Of a stretch of 64,000 bases of DNA, positions 35,331 to 42,659 are shown in pieces. Each line of letters begins with the position of its first letter. Position 1 is the stretch's first letter. The notes beneath the pieces were generated by a model, which ran no database searches, was not told the DNA's origin, and was given only the letters and a program-made list of their open reading frames with translations. Location of the stretch: the NCBI GenBank assembly GCA_964473555.1, contig CAYYPL010000006.1:1-64000 (forward strand), read 5' to 3'. Both the position numbers and the translations under genes were made by a program. The DNA comes from UBA11400 sp964473555. Lineage in GTDB: Bacteria > Bacteroidota > Rhodothermia > Balneolales > HLUCCA01.

Positions 35331-35443
35331 GACGCAACACATTGCGTCTCTATGTTATCCAATCCCGTTTTAAGAGCATAACACGTTCTTCGTGTTTTGT
35401 TTGGGTAAGAGGCCCGTCCGGAGCCATCCGGGCGGGTTGTTTT
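35331..35443 (+). terminator. Three consecutive hairpins after the YceI gene, the last a terminator
   Basis: The hairpins are GACGCAA/TTGCGTC (35331-35348), AACACG/CGTGTT with TTCTT loop and a short T run (35380-35398), and a GC-rich stem around AGCCA (35412-35437) followed by TTGTTTT. The last two look like intrinsic terminators. The first has the form of the dispersed variable-stem hairpins. Confidence 0.65.
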
Positions 35444-35450
35444 ATATATA

Positions 35451-35477
35451 GGGAGTGGGTAGTAGGTAGTGGGTAGT
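35451..35477 (+). repeat. Short heptad array (GGTAGTG type)
   Basis: Four in-phase heptads, GGGAGTG, GGTAGTA, GGTAGTG, GGTAGTG, lead directly into the 74-bp repeat. The same heptad family occurs upstream of polX and of the nitroreductase gene. Confidence 0.8.
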
Positions 35478-35625
35478 GGGAATCGTAGAGCAAACACAAG
35501 CGCTTTTGCGCGAAGTCTTTGCTCGTAGATCGTGAACGTAGTGAGCGAAATGGGAATCGTAGAGCAAACACAAGCGCTTTTGCGCGAAGTCTTTGCTCGT
35601 AGATCGTGAACGTAGTGAGCGAAAT
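35478..35625 (-). repeat. Two identical 74-bp units of the three-helix covarying element
   Basis: Two perfect tandem copies (35478-35551, 35552-35625). On the minus strand each reads CGCTC, mini-hairpin ACTACGT, TCACGAT, outer arm GAGCAAA, GACTTC, inner hairpin GCGC-AAAA-GCGC, TTGTG, outer arm TTTGCTC. The outer stem is a perfect 7 bp. The linkers match the copy at 62954 while all three helices differ. Confidence 0.85.
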
Positions 35626-35640
35626 GGGATTAATGAGGGT

Positions 35641-35784
35641 TTAGCGTTCGTTCATTTCGTCACGCGAATACTTCCCTCCCGAATTTACATAGTCCATCCG
35701 TTTCAAAAGTGCCTCGTACTTTTGCTTGTTCTCGGATTTATTCAATCCACCATTTGATTTCTTATCTGACTTATCTTGTTTCAC
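35641..35784 (-). CDS. Putative 47-residue basic protein
   Basis: A short reading frame starting with GTG: MKQDKSDKKSNGG at the start, LLKRMDYVNSGGKYSRDEMNER at the end (quoted in parts). It is highly charged, without membrane segments. The composition is protein-like and the frame is free of repeats, but no Shine-Dalgarno sequence precedes it and I recognise no family. It lies between the 74-bp repeat and a heptad array. Confidence 0.4.
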   Translation of the reverse strand: MKQDKSDKKSNGGLNKSENKQKYEALLKRMDYVNSGGKYSRDEMNER

Positions 35785-35837
35785 AACTAATCAAACTAAA
35801 ATATACCGCTCGCTGCTCGCCGCACCCCGCTCTTAAA

Positions 35838-35872
35838 TCCTTCCGTTTTCCGTTTTCCGTTTTCTGTTTTCG
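35838..35872 (+). repeat. Heptad array (CCGTTTT type)
   Basis: CCGTTTT occurs three times followed by CTGTTTT and a partial unit, in exact 7-bp phase. It lies directly before the stop codon of the acyl-CoA dehydrogenase gene (minus strand). CAGTTTT units of the same family occur at 42535-42565. Confidence 0.85.
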
Positions 35873-35877
35873 GATTC

Positions 35878-37044
35878 CTATCCAAGAATGATCTTCGCGA
35901 TGGTCTGCAATTGCATGAAGGAGGTTCCTTCGTAGATTTTGCCGATTTTGGAGTCGCGGAGGTATTTTTCAACCGGATATTCTTTAGTGTAGCCATATCC
36001 ACCGAAGATGTCGACGGCACGCGAGCTCACGCTTTCGGCCACTTCAGATGCATAGTATTTTGCCATGGCGGCTTCCTTCAGGAAGGGCATACCTGCTTGT
36101 TTCATACGAGCGGCGTTGTATACCAGCAGACGCGCCATTTCGATGTCGGTTGCCATTTTGGCGATCTCGAATTGCATGGCCTGGAAGCTTCCGATCGCTT
36201 TTCCAAACTGCTTGCGTTCCTGCGCATAGGCAACAGCAGCGTCGAAGGCCCCCTGTGCGATACCGATCATCTGTGCTCCGATGCCAATTCGTCCCTCGTT
36301 GAGGGTCTCGATCGCCACTTTGTATCCTTTTCCGAGGTCGCCGACGATGTTTTCGGCGGGAACCACACAGTCTTCAAAGATGAGCTCGGTGGTGGAGCTG
36401 GCACGGATGCCCAGTTTGTCTTCTTTCTTGCCGATCGAGAATCCTGGAGTACCTTTTTCGACCACAAAAGCGGTGATGCCCTTGTAGCCGTCCTCTGGAT
36501 TTACATTCGCGAACACCAGGAAGATCTCGGCCTCGCCACCATTGGTGATCCACAGTTTGTGTCCGTTGAGCACGTAACGATCCCCTTTTTTATCTGCCCG
36601 GAGTTTTAATGCAAAGGCATCGCTACCGGAGCTGGCTTCAGACAGACAGTAGGCCCCGACTTTTGAGTTGGCCAACTGCGGAAGGTAACGTTGCCTGATG
36701 TCCTCATTTCCCCAGCGGATGAATGCGTTGTTGACAAGGGTATTCTGAACATCCATGAACACGCCCACGGAAGCATCCACTTTTGAAATCTCTTCAATGG
36801 CCAAAATGGACATAAAAAAGGTACCGCCACCACCATCATATTGCTCTGGAATCTCGATTCCCATGAGTCCCTGCTCGAAAAAGGCACTGACCAGCTCGGG
36901 CTTGAGTTTGGCCTGCTGATCCATTTCGTGCACCAACGGAGCGACCATCGACTTTGCGAAGTCTCGGGCCGCCTCTTTGAGCATCATTTCGTCTTCAGTG
37001 AACTGGTTGAGTGGAGCAATCGTGTTATCGGAACGAGTAGACAT
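35878..37044 (-). CDS. Acyl-CoA dehydrogenase
   Basis: A 388-residue flavoenzyme of normal length. Family motifs: YCLSEASSGSDA, WITNGGEAEIFLVFA, GIRASSTTELIFEDC and the catalytic-base segment GKIYEGTSFMQLQTIAKIILG (Glu near 368). It is of the short/branched-chain type and introduces the C2-C3 double bond in beta-oxidation or branched amino-acid breakdown, giving electrons to ETF. Branched-chain and odd-chain products would feed the methylmalonyl-CoA branch encoded in this window. It is monocistronic. Confidence 0.93.
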   Translation of the reverse strand: MSTRSDNTIAPLNQFTEDEMMLKEAARDFAKSMVAPLVHEMDQQAKLKPELVSAFFEQGLMGIEIPEQYDGGGGTFFMSILAIEEISKVDASVGVFMDVQNTLVNNAFIRWGNEDIRQRYLPQLANSKVGAYCLSEASSGSDAFALKLRADKKGDRYVLNGHKLWITNGGEAEIFLVFANVNPEDGYKGITAFVVEKGTPGFSIGKKEDKLGIRASSTTELIFEDCVVPAENIVGDLGKGYKVAIETLNEGRIGIGAQMIGIAQGAFDAAVAYAQERKQFGKAIGSFQAMQFEIAKMATDIEMARLLVYNAARMKQAGMPFLKEAAMAKYYASEVAESVSSRAVDIFGGYGYTKEYPVEKYLRDSKIGKIYEGTSFMQLQTIAKIILG

Positions 37045-37287
37045 AACGTGAGTAGGTTAAAAATCGGTGAATACTTCCTTGAAAAACAATGAATGCGTGA
37101 TTAAACACGAATTCAGGCAGGAAATATACCCAGAAAAGCGCTTTTTTTTCGAAGAAAAAATGACACGATTTTACTCACGAACCGTCTACTGTGCACTGTG
37201 TTCTACGAACGGTACACGGTAAATAGGTACCGCTACTCCGCTCAACTGCTTAACTGCGCACCTATCTTCAACGCTACCTTCGTACTA
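37045..37287. other. Intergenic region with decayed GTACACGG-like repeats
   Basis: About 240 bp. Positions 37185-37275 contain phrases such as CTACTGTGCACTGTG and CGAACGGTACACGG that resemble the 23.5-kb heptad family but without regular phase. An A/T-rich inverted stretch (GCGCTTTTTTTTCGAAGAAAAAA, in parts) lies at 37138-37160. No gene is seen. Confidence 0.45.
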
Positions 37288-37716
37288 TTAGTCCCGATTC
37301 CCTCTTTGCTGACGCCTGAAGCGCTCTTGCATCTTATCCCATTTTTCTTGCTGTTCGGGAGTAAGAATGCCTGACAAACGCCTATTCAGGGTGTCAACTT
37401 CTGCGCGGACACGACGTCCGGATTGCTCTCTGGAGGATTCCATAATCTGACGCATCGTGCGTCGGCTTTGACGAGTAACAGCGAAAAACGTATCGACCTG
37501 CTCGGGCTTGAGTTCGAGCTCGTCGATCATAATCTGACGAAACCGATCTTCATATCGTTGTCTATTTCCCTCGGGGTTTTCGTCCCGGTCACGCACTTCG
37601 GCGAGTCGGTCGTAATTAAAAAAGCGATTCAATGGACCACTCATAAAGTATCCAGTCATTCCTCCCAAAAAGAAGGTGATGAAAAACAGAAGTATAATTT
37701 TAAAGGTGGGTTTCAT
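37288..37716 (-). CDS. Membrane-anchored LTXXQ (Spy/CpxP/CnrX-like) sensor protein
   Basis: A 142-residue protein with one N-terminal membrane helix (about 6-26) and a periplasmic helical domain with LELKPEQVDTF and LTPEQQEKWDKM, the two LTXXQ-type signatures of the Spy/CpxP/metal-sensor superfamily. Its start overlaps the stop of the preceding one-helix protein gene by 4 bp. With the sigma factor and the one-helix protein it makes a set like CnrH-CnrY-CnrX, where the LTXXQ protein is the periplasmic sensor. Confidence 0.75.
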   Translation of the reverse strand: MKPTFKIILLFFITFFLGGMTGYFMSGPLNRFFNYDRLAEVRDRDENPEGNRQRYEDRFRQIMIDELELKPEQVDTFFAVTRQSRRTMRQIMESSREQSGRRVRAEVDTLNRRLSGILTPEQQEKWDKMQERFRRQQRGNRD

Positions 37717-38048
37717 TCGGTCTCCAGTGTTTCAGTCAGAAACAGATACTCGGGTACATCTGGGGTAATGTGGTTTGTTTGCTCTTCACCAAATAACCAG
37801 GTCGATAACAATTCTTGCGGTTCCTCGATGCCCGATGAGCGGACTTCAAGTGCGATGGTCAATGCCAGTAAAATAACGGAAGCCACCAGCACGTAGCGAC
37901 GGAACACAAATCCCACGATTTCATCGAAGCTGGGTTTGGATTCTTTTTGCAAACGTGCTTTGAGTCGGGTAACCGCCCAGGGATCCGGCTGGATCCCCGC
38001 GTACATCGATCTCAGGTCGAGTTTTGGGGTGTTGTTGTCAGAATTCAT
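37713..38048 (-). CDS. Small one-helix membrane protein, probable anti-sigma factor
   Basis: A 111-residue protein with a cytoplasmic N-terminal half (about 1-50, PDPWAVTRLKARLQKESKPSFDEIVG), a single membrane helix (about 52-68) and an acidic periplasmic tail. It overlaps the sigma-factor gene upstream by 11 bp and the LTXXQ protein gene downstream by 4 bp. The topology and position fit a minimal anti-sigma factor of the CnrY kind; no sequence family is recognised. Confidence 0.6.
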   Translation of the reverse strand: MNSDNNTPKLDLRSMYAGIQPDPWAVTRLKARLQKESKPSFDEIVGFVFRRYVLVASVILLALTIALEVRSSGIEEPQELLSTWLFGEEQTNHITPDVPEYLFLTETLETE

Positions 38049-38646
38049 AGTTCATTCCTTTCGCTACAAGAATGTCTTTCAGCTTCTTTTTTGCGTGAAA
38101 CAACCTGCTTTTGAGTGTCCCTTCGGACTCTCCGGTAATTTCACAGATTTGTGCATAAGGCAGTTCTTCGATTTCACGCCAGATCAGCACCGAACGAAAC
38201 GGTTCGGGCAACTGAGCGATCGATTTTCGAACCAACTCCTGCACTTCGAGGGTTTCGACTTCATCATACTGTGTCGACGGATTCGGAGGATCCATTGGAA
38301 TCTCGGTGGATTCGAACCTCACACTGGTAAAGAAATTACGGAATTTCCGCTTCCGCTGGGCATCGATAACGGTATTGCGCGCAATGCGAAACAACCAGGT
38401 TGATAATGTACTTTGCCCGTTGAAGGTGTCCGCTTTGCGATATGCTTTCAGGAACACATCCTGAGTCAGGTCCTCGGCGTCCATTCCCGATCCCCAGACC
38501 ATGGCCGAAACCATTCTGAACACTGTGGGATACAGGGTTTCCAGCTCTCGCTCAATTTCACGTTGTCCATCAAATGGATGCATGTCTGTTGCAGCTACCG
38601 ATTGGGCCAAAAAAGAGGACGCCGAATCGCGATTCAACTCACTCAT
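38038..38646 (-). CDS. ECF-type RNA polymerase sigma factor
   Basis: The 202-residue sigma factor has region 2 (about 30-100: DLTQDVFLKAYRKADTF, STWLFRIARNTVIDAQRKRK) and region 4 (about 140-195: LPEPFRSVLIWREIEELPYAQICEITGESEGTLKSRLFHAKKKL, quoted in parts). ATG 38646 is chosen; an in-frame ATG at 38694 would add 16 residues not typical of the family. It heads a three-gene overlapping operon with an anti-sigma-like and a LTXXQ protein. Confidence 0.9.
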   Translation of the reverse strand: MSELNRDSASSFLAQSVAATDMHPFDGQREIERELETLYPTVFRMVSAMVWGSGMDAEDLTQDVFLKAYRKADTFNGQSTLSTWLFRIARNTVIDAQRKRKFRNFFTSVRFESTEIPMDPPNPSTQYDEVETLEVQELVRKSIAQLPEPFRSVLIWREIEELPYAQICEITGESEGTLKSRLFHAKKKLKDILVAKGMNYEF

Positions 38647-38712
38647 CAGCGTCCATCCGACTAAAGGTAGATGATATGCTACCGAAATGCTCATGAAACT
38701 TACAGATTACAG

Positions 38713-39168
38713 TCAGTTACGGCGATTTCCGCCAGGGCGTTGACCATTTCGGGGCATATTTGCGCCGCGTTGCCCACGAGCTGGACGAGTATCACGGTAT
38801 GCACGATTTTTCTCCTGGAGTTCGGTACGATATTCAGTCATTTTCTTGTACTGTTCTGCATTCAGTATTTTTTTGAGCTCAGCATCGTGTTTTGCCTGAA
38901 TAGCTTCGCGTTTTTCACGCATTGTGTTTGGGGCAACATTTCCGCTGCGAAACTCTTCCCGCATAGCCTGTGCTTCTTTTGCATGGGCCGTACGCAGATC
39001 GAATAACTGAGCCTTTTGAGCATCAGTCAGATTCAAAGAAGCCAGGAATTCGGCCGGAAGTTCTATGTCCGGTCCAGCTCCTCGATGCATGGGTCTGGGC
39101 TGTGCCATTACTGAAGTTGTAGACAACACCAAAACAACGAGTATCAACAAAGATTTTAAGGTTTTCAT
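38713..39168 (-). CDS. Periplasmic Spy/CpxP-like (LTXXQ) protein
   Basis: A 151-residue secreted protein: signal peptide (cleavage after SVMA, about residue 22), helical domain with LNLTDAQKAQLFDLR and LNAEQYKKMTEY, and a basic Arg/Gly/Pro-rich tail (about 128-151). Spy-like proteins act as periplasmic chaperones or metal-binding proteins. It lies 67 bp upstream of the ECF sigma gene on the same strand and could be a target or part of that regulon. ATG 39168 puts the signal sequence first. Confidence 0.75.
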   Translation of the reverse strand: MKTLKSLLILVVLVLSTTSVMAQPRPMHRGAGPDIELPAEFLASLNLTDAQKAQLFDLRTAHAKEAQAMREEFRSGNVAPNTMREKREAIQAKHDAELKKILNAEQYKKMTEYRTELQEKNRAYRDTRPARGQRGANMPRNGQRPGGNRRN

Positions 39169-39229
39169 AGTGGTATAAGGTTGAGGTTTTAAGTTTGTTC
39201 GCGCGAAGTTCAATCCATTAGACGCACCA

Positions 39230-40996
39230 CTATGACTTCCGTTTAAACCAGTCTGAAATTTCTTTTGTACCCAATGTATTCAGGACCCGCTCTTTGTTGA
39301 ATTTGGCCTTTCGGGCAATTTTGACCCCGTATTGGATGTCGTCGATACCTTCGGTTTCGTGGGCATCCGGACATACAGCGGTCATGAGCCCGACCTCTTT
39401 GGCTTTGTTTCCGTAGCGCCAGTCGATGTCGAGCCGCCACGGATTCGCATTGATCTCGATGGCGGTTCCCGCCGCGGCGGCACGTTCGATGACCGTGTTG
39501 AGGTCGACTTTGTTTCCATCGCGTTTGAGGAGAAGACGTCCGGTCGGGTGACCTAGAATCGTGGTTCGTGGATGTTCAACCGCACGGACCAGGCGATCCA
39601 GCATCTTCTCGGGAGGCATATCCAGCGAAAAATGCACACTGGCAATGATGAAATCGAATCCAGCCAGGATGTATTCGTCGTAATCGAGCGATCCGTCGGC
39701 CAGAATGTCGGACTCGATACCCTTGAACACCCGGAAGTGGTGTCCCTCGCGGGACAGTTTGTCGTTCACCGCATCGATTTCTTTCCATTGCTGCTGCACG
39801 CGCCGGACGTCGAGCCCACCGGCATAGGCGGCTGTTTTCGAGTGATCCGTGAGCCCGAGATACTCAAATCCACGATCCAGACAGGCACGCGCCATCTCCT
39901 CGATGCTATACTTCCCATCGCTCCATGTCGAGTGTGCGTGAAGTACGCCTCGGATGTCCGATTCCTGAACGAGATCCATCGACACGTTTTCGGCAAAATA
40001 TGCCACCTCGCCCCTGTCCTCGCGAAGCTCGGGTGGCACCCAGGAGAGTCCGAGCTGGCGGTAAATGTCCTGTTCGGATCCATATTCGACCGGCTGGCTG
40101 AAATCCGTGTTTCCGTCGGCGTCCAATTTGAAGAGTCCGTACTCGTTCAGCGCCATACCCCGGTCGCGGGCACGCTGGCGCAGGGCCACGTTATGCTCCT
40201 TGCTTCCCGTGAAATACATCAAAGCGGCTGGAAACTGCTCCGGTTTCACAATCCGGAGGTCGACCTGCCGACCTTCCCGCGTGCGCACCGAACTCTTCGT
40301 GTCGCCGCGTCCCAGCACCTCCATCACCTGTTCATCGCCCGTGAACACATCGAACAGCGACGACGCCACGTCTTCACTCGCGCCGATAAGCACGTCAATA
40401 TCTCCGATCGTCTCCATGCTTCGACGATACGATCCTGCTACCGAAATCTCCTGAACTCCGGGCTGATCCTTGAGCAGTCCCATCACACGGTCGGCGATCA
40501 AATGAGCCTCATCCAGCCGACAACGATCCGAAAACTGCTCCATCCAGGCGATCGACTTCAGGATCTTCTCAGCCGACTTCGCACCGAGTCCGGGAAGTGA
40601 GGCCACGGATCCATCCTGGCACGCTTTTTTCAATTCAGAGAGCTCGGTGATTCCCAATGCGTGATGGATTTTGTACACACTTTTGGGTCCAAGTCCGGAA
40701 ATATCCAGCCATTTTATAAGTCCGGCAGGAACTGTCTGCTTCAGTTCAGTCAAGACCGGGATCTCGCCCGTCTCAAACAGCGCGTATATATCGTCTGCGA
40801 TCGACTTTCCGATGCCGCTGATCGAAGTCACCTCTCCGTTCGCCACGTAAGTCCCGATCGGACGATCCATCGACTCGATTGTCCGGGCGGCCCGATCAAA
40901 CGCGATTGCCTTGAAATCATTCTCGCCCGCCAGCCGAAGCAAAATACCGATCTCTTCGAGGAATCCGGAAACATCTTTGTTTGTGTACGATTTCAT
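39230..40996 (-). CDS. polX: Family X DNA polymerase with PHP domain
   Basis: The 588-residue PolX joins an 8-kDa/HhH region (1-150; DISGLGPKSVYKIHHALGI, LPGLGAKSAEKIL), polymerase palm (SVAGSYRRSMETIGDIDVLIG near 185-203; third Asp in RQVDLRIV) and a C-terminal PHP domain (from about 350; HAHSTWSDGKYSIEEMA, GLTDHSKTAAYAGGL). It fills gaps in base excision repair and has Mn-dependent 3'-5' exonuclease and AP-endonuclease activity. Upstream, four bases before the start codon, is a heptad array. Confidence 0.95.
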   Translation of the reverse strand: MKSYTNKDVSGFLEEIGILLRLAGENDFKAIAFDRAARTIESMDRPIGTYVANGEVTSISGIGKSIADDIYALFETGEIPVLTELKQTVPAGLIKWLDISGLGPKSVYKIHHALGITELSELKKACQDGSVASLPGLGAKSAEKILKSIAWMEQFSDRCRLDEAHLIADRVMGLLKDQPGVQEISVAGSYRRSMETIGDIDVLIGASEDVASSLFDVFTGDEQVMEVLGRGDTKSSVRTREGRQVDLRIVKPEQFPAALMYFTGSKEHNVALRQRARDRGMALNEYGLFKLDADGNTDFSQPVEYGSEQDIYRQLGLSWVPPELREDRGEVAYFAENVSMDLVQESDIRGVLHAHSTWSDGKYSIEEMARACLDRGFEYLGLTDHSKTAAYAGGLDVRRVQQQWKEIDAVNDKLSREGHHFRVFKGIESDILADGSLDYDEYILAGFDFIIASVHFSLDMPPEKMLDRLVRAVEHPRTTILGHPTGRLLLKRDGNKVDLNTVIERAAAAGTAIEINANPWRLDIDWRYGNKAKEVGLMTAVCPDAHETEGIDDIQYGVKIARKAKFNKERVLNTLGTKEISDWFKRKS

Positions 40997-41000
40997 TATT

Positions 41001-41190
41001 GGGTAGTGGGTAATAGGTAGTGGGTAGTGGGTAATAGGTAGTGGGTAGTGGGTAGTTGGTTATTTGCTCTGAAAATAAACAAAACAAAATACAGTATACA
41101 GTGCTCAGTACACAGTAAGAAAAGCGCACGAAGTGCCCAAAGGTCAGAAGGGGCAGTTTTATATGGAAGACAACTGATGAGGGACGAGGG
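41001..41190 (+). repeat. Mixed repeat tract directly upstream of polX
   Basis: Eight perfect heptads GGGTAGT/GGGTAAT/AGGTAGT (41001-41056) start 4 bp before the polX start codon. They are followed by a short CAGTACACAGT tract (41096-41117), a GCAC-GAA-GTGC mini-hairpin (41129-41139) and a GAGGGACGAGGGATGAG tract (41174-41192). The whole gap between polX and the next gene consists of such elements. Confidence 0.85.
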
Positions 41191-41228
41191 ATGAGAGTTT
41201 TTTGGGTATTCCGACATTGCCAGTAAGG

Positions 41229-42155
41229 TCAAGGATCCGGCTGATAAGAGTACCAGGTACGGAGAAATGTCAGTACCTGCGCAGAAAAAGATTTGGCAAA
41301 TCGGGATCTGTTCTCCGGAGTGTCCCTGACACCGGTCATATTGCTCTCCATTTGTATGGCATCCATCCCACCCCCTCGTAGTGATCCGTACGTGGCGGTA
41401 ATGTATCCACCCGAGAAATAGGGATCACCGGTCAATGGATGGGGATCTGTTTCAGATGGTACGGATGGGAAACCGGCATCGTGAAACAGGGAGCCTAGTG
41501 CCATTTTACCGCGCAAAAGGGACGAAAAACTGGAATCGGGGTAGTGATCGGTGTACAGCGCTGAAATGGAACTCAGTTCATGGTAATCATTCCGGTCCAT
41601 CAATGAATCGGAGACGGATAGTTCATCGCTGTACAATAAATAGCCTAATTCAAGGCGTTGTATCTCATGACCATGCCCGTGAAGATCAATAAGCAGTCCA
41701 CGACCAAACGTCTGCGTGATCTGTAATGATGCTCGCTGTATTGCCCCATGAAAGGCATCCCAGGCTTCACCTGATCTTGCATCGTTACAGGTACCTTCAG
41801 CCCGATTCCGATTCGTGTCCATCAGACTGCGATGTAAGGAGCTGGTTACCAAAAACGGTCTTAATCCCTGGACAGCAAACTCCTCCATAATTTGAGCGGC
41901 CAGTTCAAGGGTATGACTGTCGGTAACAGTTACCGTTCCGGGACAATTCCGGACTTTGAATCCTGGTGGGCGTTCGGATCCACCGTGTCCCACCAATATC
42001 AACAGGGGCATATTACCCGGCAGGTATGTAATGAACGAAGAAGGATCAGGCAGAGCTGTAATGGGATCGGCAGGCTTGACGATGGTATCCGCGTCGCATG
42101 ACGAAGTACCCAACAGACACATGATCATGAATAGTATCTTATACGTTTGACTCAT
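41229..42155 (-). CDS. N-formylglutamate-amidohydrolase-like lipoprotein
   Basis: A 308-residue lipoprotein with lipobox TSSC (Cys20). The body fits the FGase superfamily: LILVGHGGSERP, LVTSSLHRSLMDTNRNR, GLLIDLHGHGHEIQR and the late MDAIQMESN are the expected metal-binding and catalytic regions. FGases hydrolyse N-formyl-glutamate, but the extracytoplasmic position suggests another substrate. It is separated on both sides by repeat tracts. Confidence 0.75.
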   Translation of the reverse strand: MSQTYKILFMIMCLLGTSSCDADTIVKPADPITALPDPSSFITYLPGNMPLLILVGHGGSERPPGFKVRNCPGTVTVTDSHTLELAAQIMEEFAVQGLRPFLVTSSLHRSLMDTNRNRAEGTCNDARSGEAWDAFHGAIQRASLQITQTFGRGLLIDLHGHGHEIQRLELGYLLYSDELSVSDSLMDRNDYHELSSISALYTDHYPDSSFSSLLRGKMALGSLFHDAGFPSVPSETDPHPLTGDPYFSGGYITATYGSLRGGGMDAIQMESNMTGVRDTPENRSRFAKSFSAQVLTFLRTWYSYQPDP

Positions 42156-42219
42156 AGGTACATCTGTTATATGGGTAGATGAAGTAGCATCATAAGAGCA
42201 TCACAGCAGTGTCAAATCT

Positions 42220-42567
42220 GGATTGGGTAGTAGGTAGTGGGTTTATCAAACCAAAATACTCAAAACATATTAAAAGTTCGCGGGATACAATTATCGTATG
42301 AATAGAGATGAGCGACGAGGGATGAGTTTTTAGTGCACCGTTCACAGTGAGAATAAAGCACTGACCTCTGCCCATGCTACACTCTCACTCGGCTGCGACT
42401 CATGATGTATGTCAGTAGACTGCGCACCTAAAGGTGCTTGTGTACTTCCTACCATTCTGAACTTCCTGACCCTTGTGCGCAAAATCGGCTCTCAACCGCT
42501 CCCTGCTCGCGGCTCACCGCTCCCTCTCTTATCAGTTTTCAGTTTTCAGTTATCTGTTTTCTATTTT
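42220..42567 (+). repeat. Composite repeat region before the SLC45 transporter
   Basis: In order: GGTAGTA/GGTAGTG heptads (42223-42241), GAGATGAGCGACGAGGGATGAG (42304-42326) followed by GTTCACAGTG, the three-helix element (42383-42459), CGCTCCCTGCTCGCGGCTC-type tract (42498-42525) and CAGTTTT/CTGTTTT heptads (42535-42567). No gene is seen in the 500-bp gap. The order of families is similar to other composite gaps in the window. Confidence 0.8.
42383..42459 (+). repeat. Dispersed three-helix covarying element, copy 2
   Basis: The block order matches the 62954 copy: a CTCACTC-type start, CTCATGAT, outer arm GTCAGTA, GACTGC, inner hairpin GCACC-TAAA-GGTGC (42424-42437), TTGTG, outer arm TACTTCC, then CCATTCTG. 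The outer stem is decayed (5 of 7 pairs), the first mini-hairpin is unclear. The inner stem is intact. Confidence 0.75.
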
Positions 42568-42659
42568 TTTGAATATCTTAATCTCCGATGTAAGCGCTTA
42601 CGCTGAATTATTACATGCAGATTGGCGCTCCGATAACCTATTAGTCTCAAAAGATTTGT

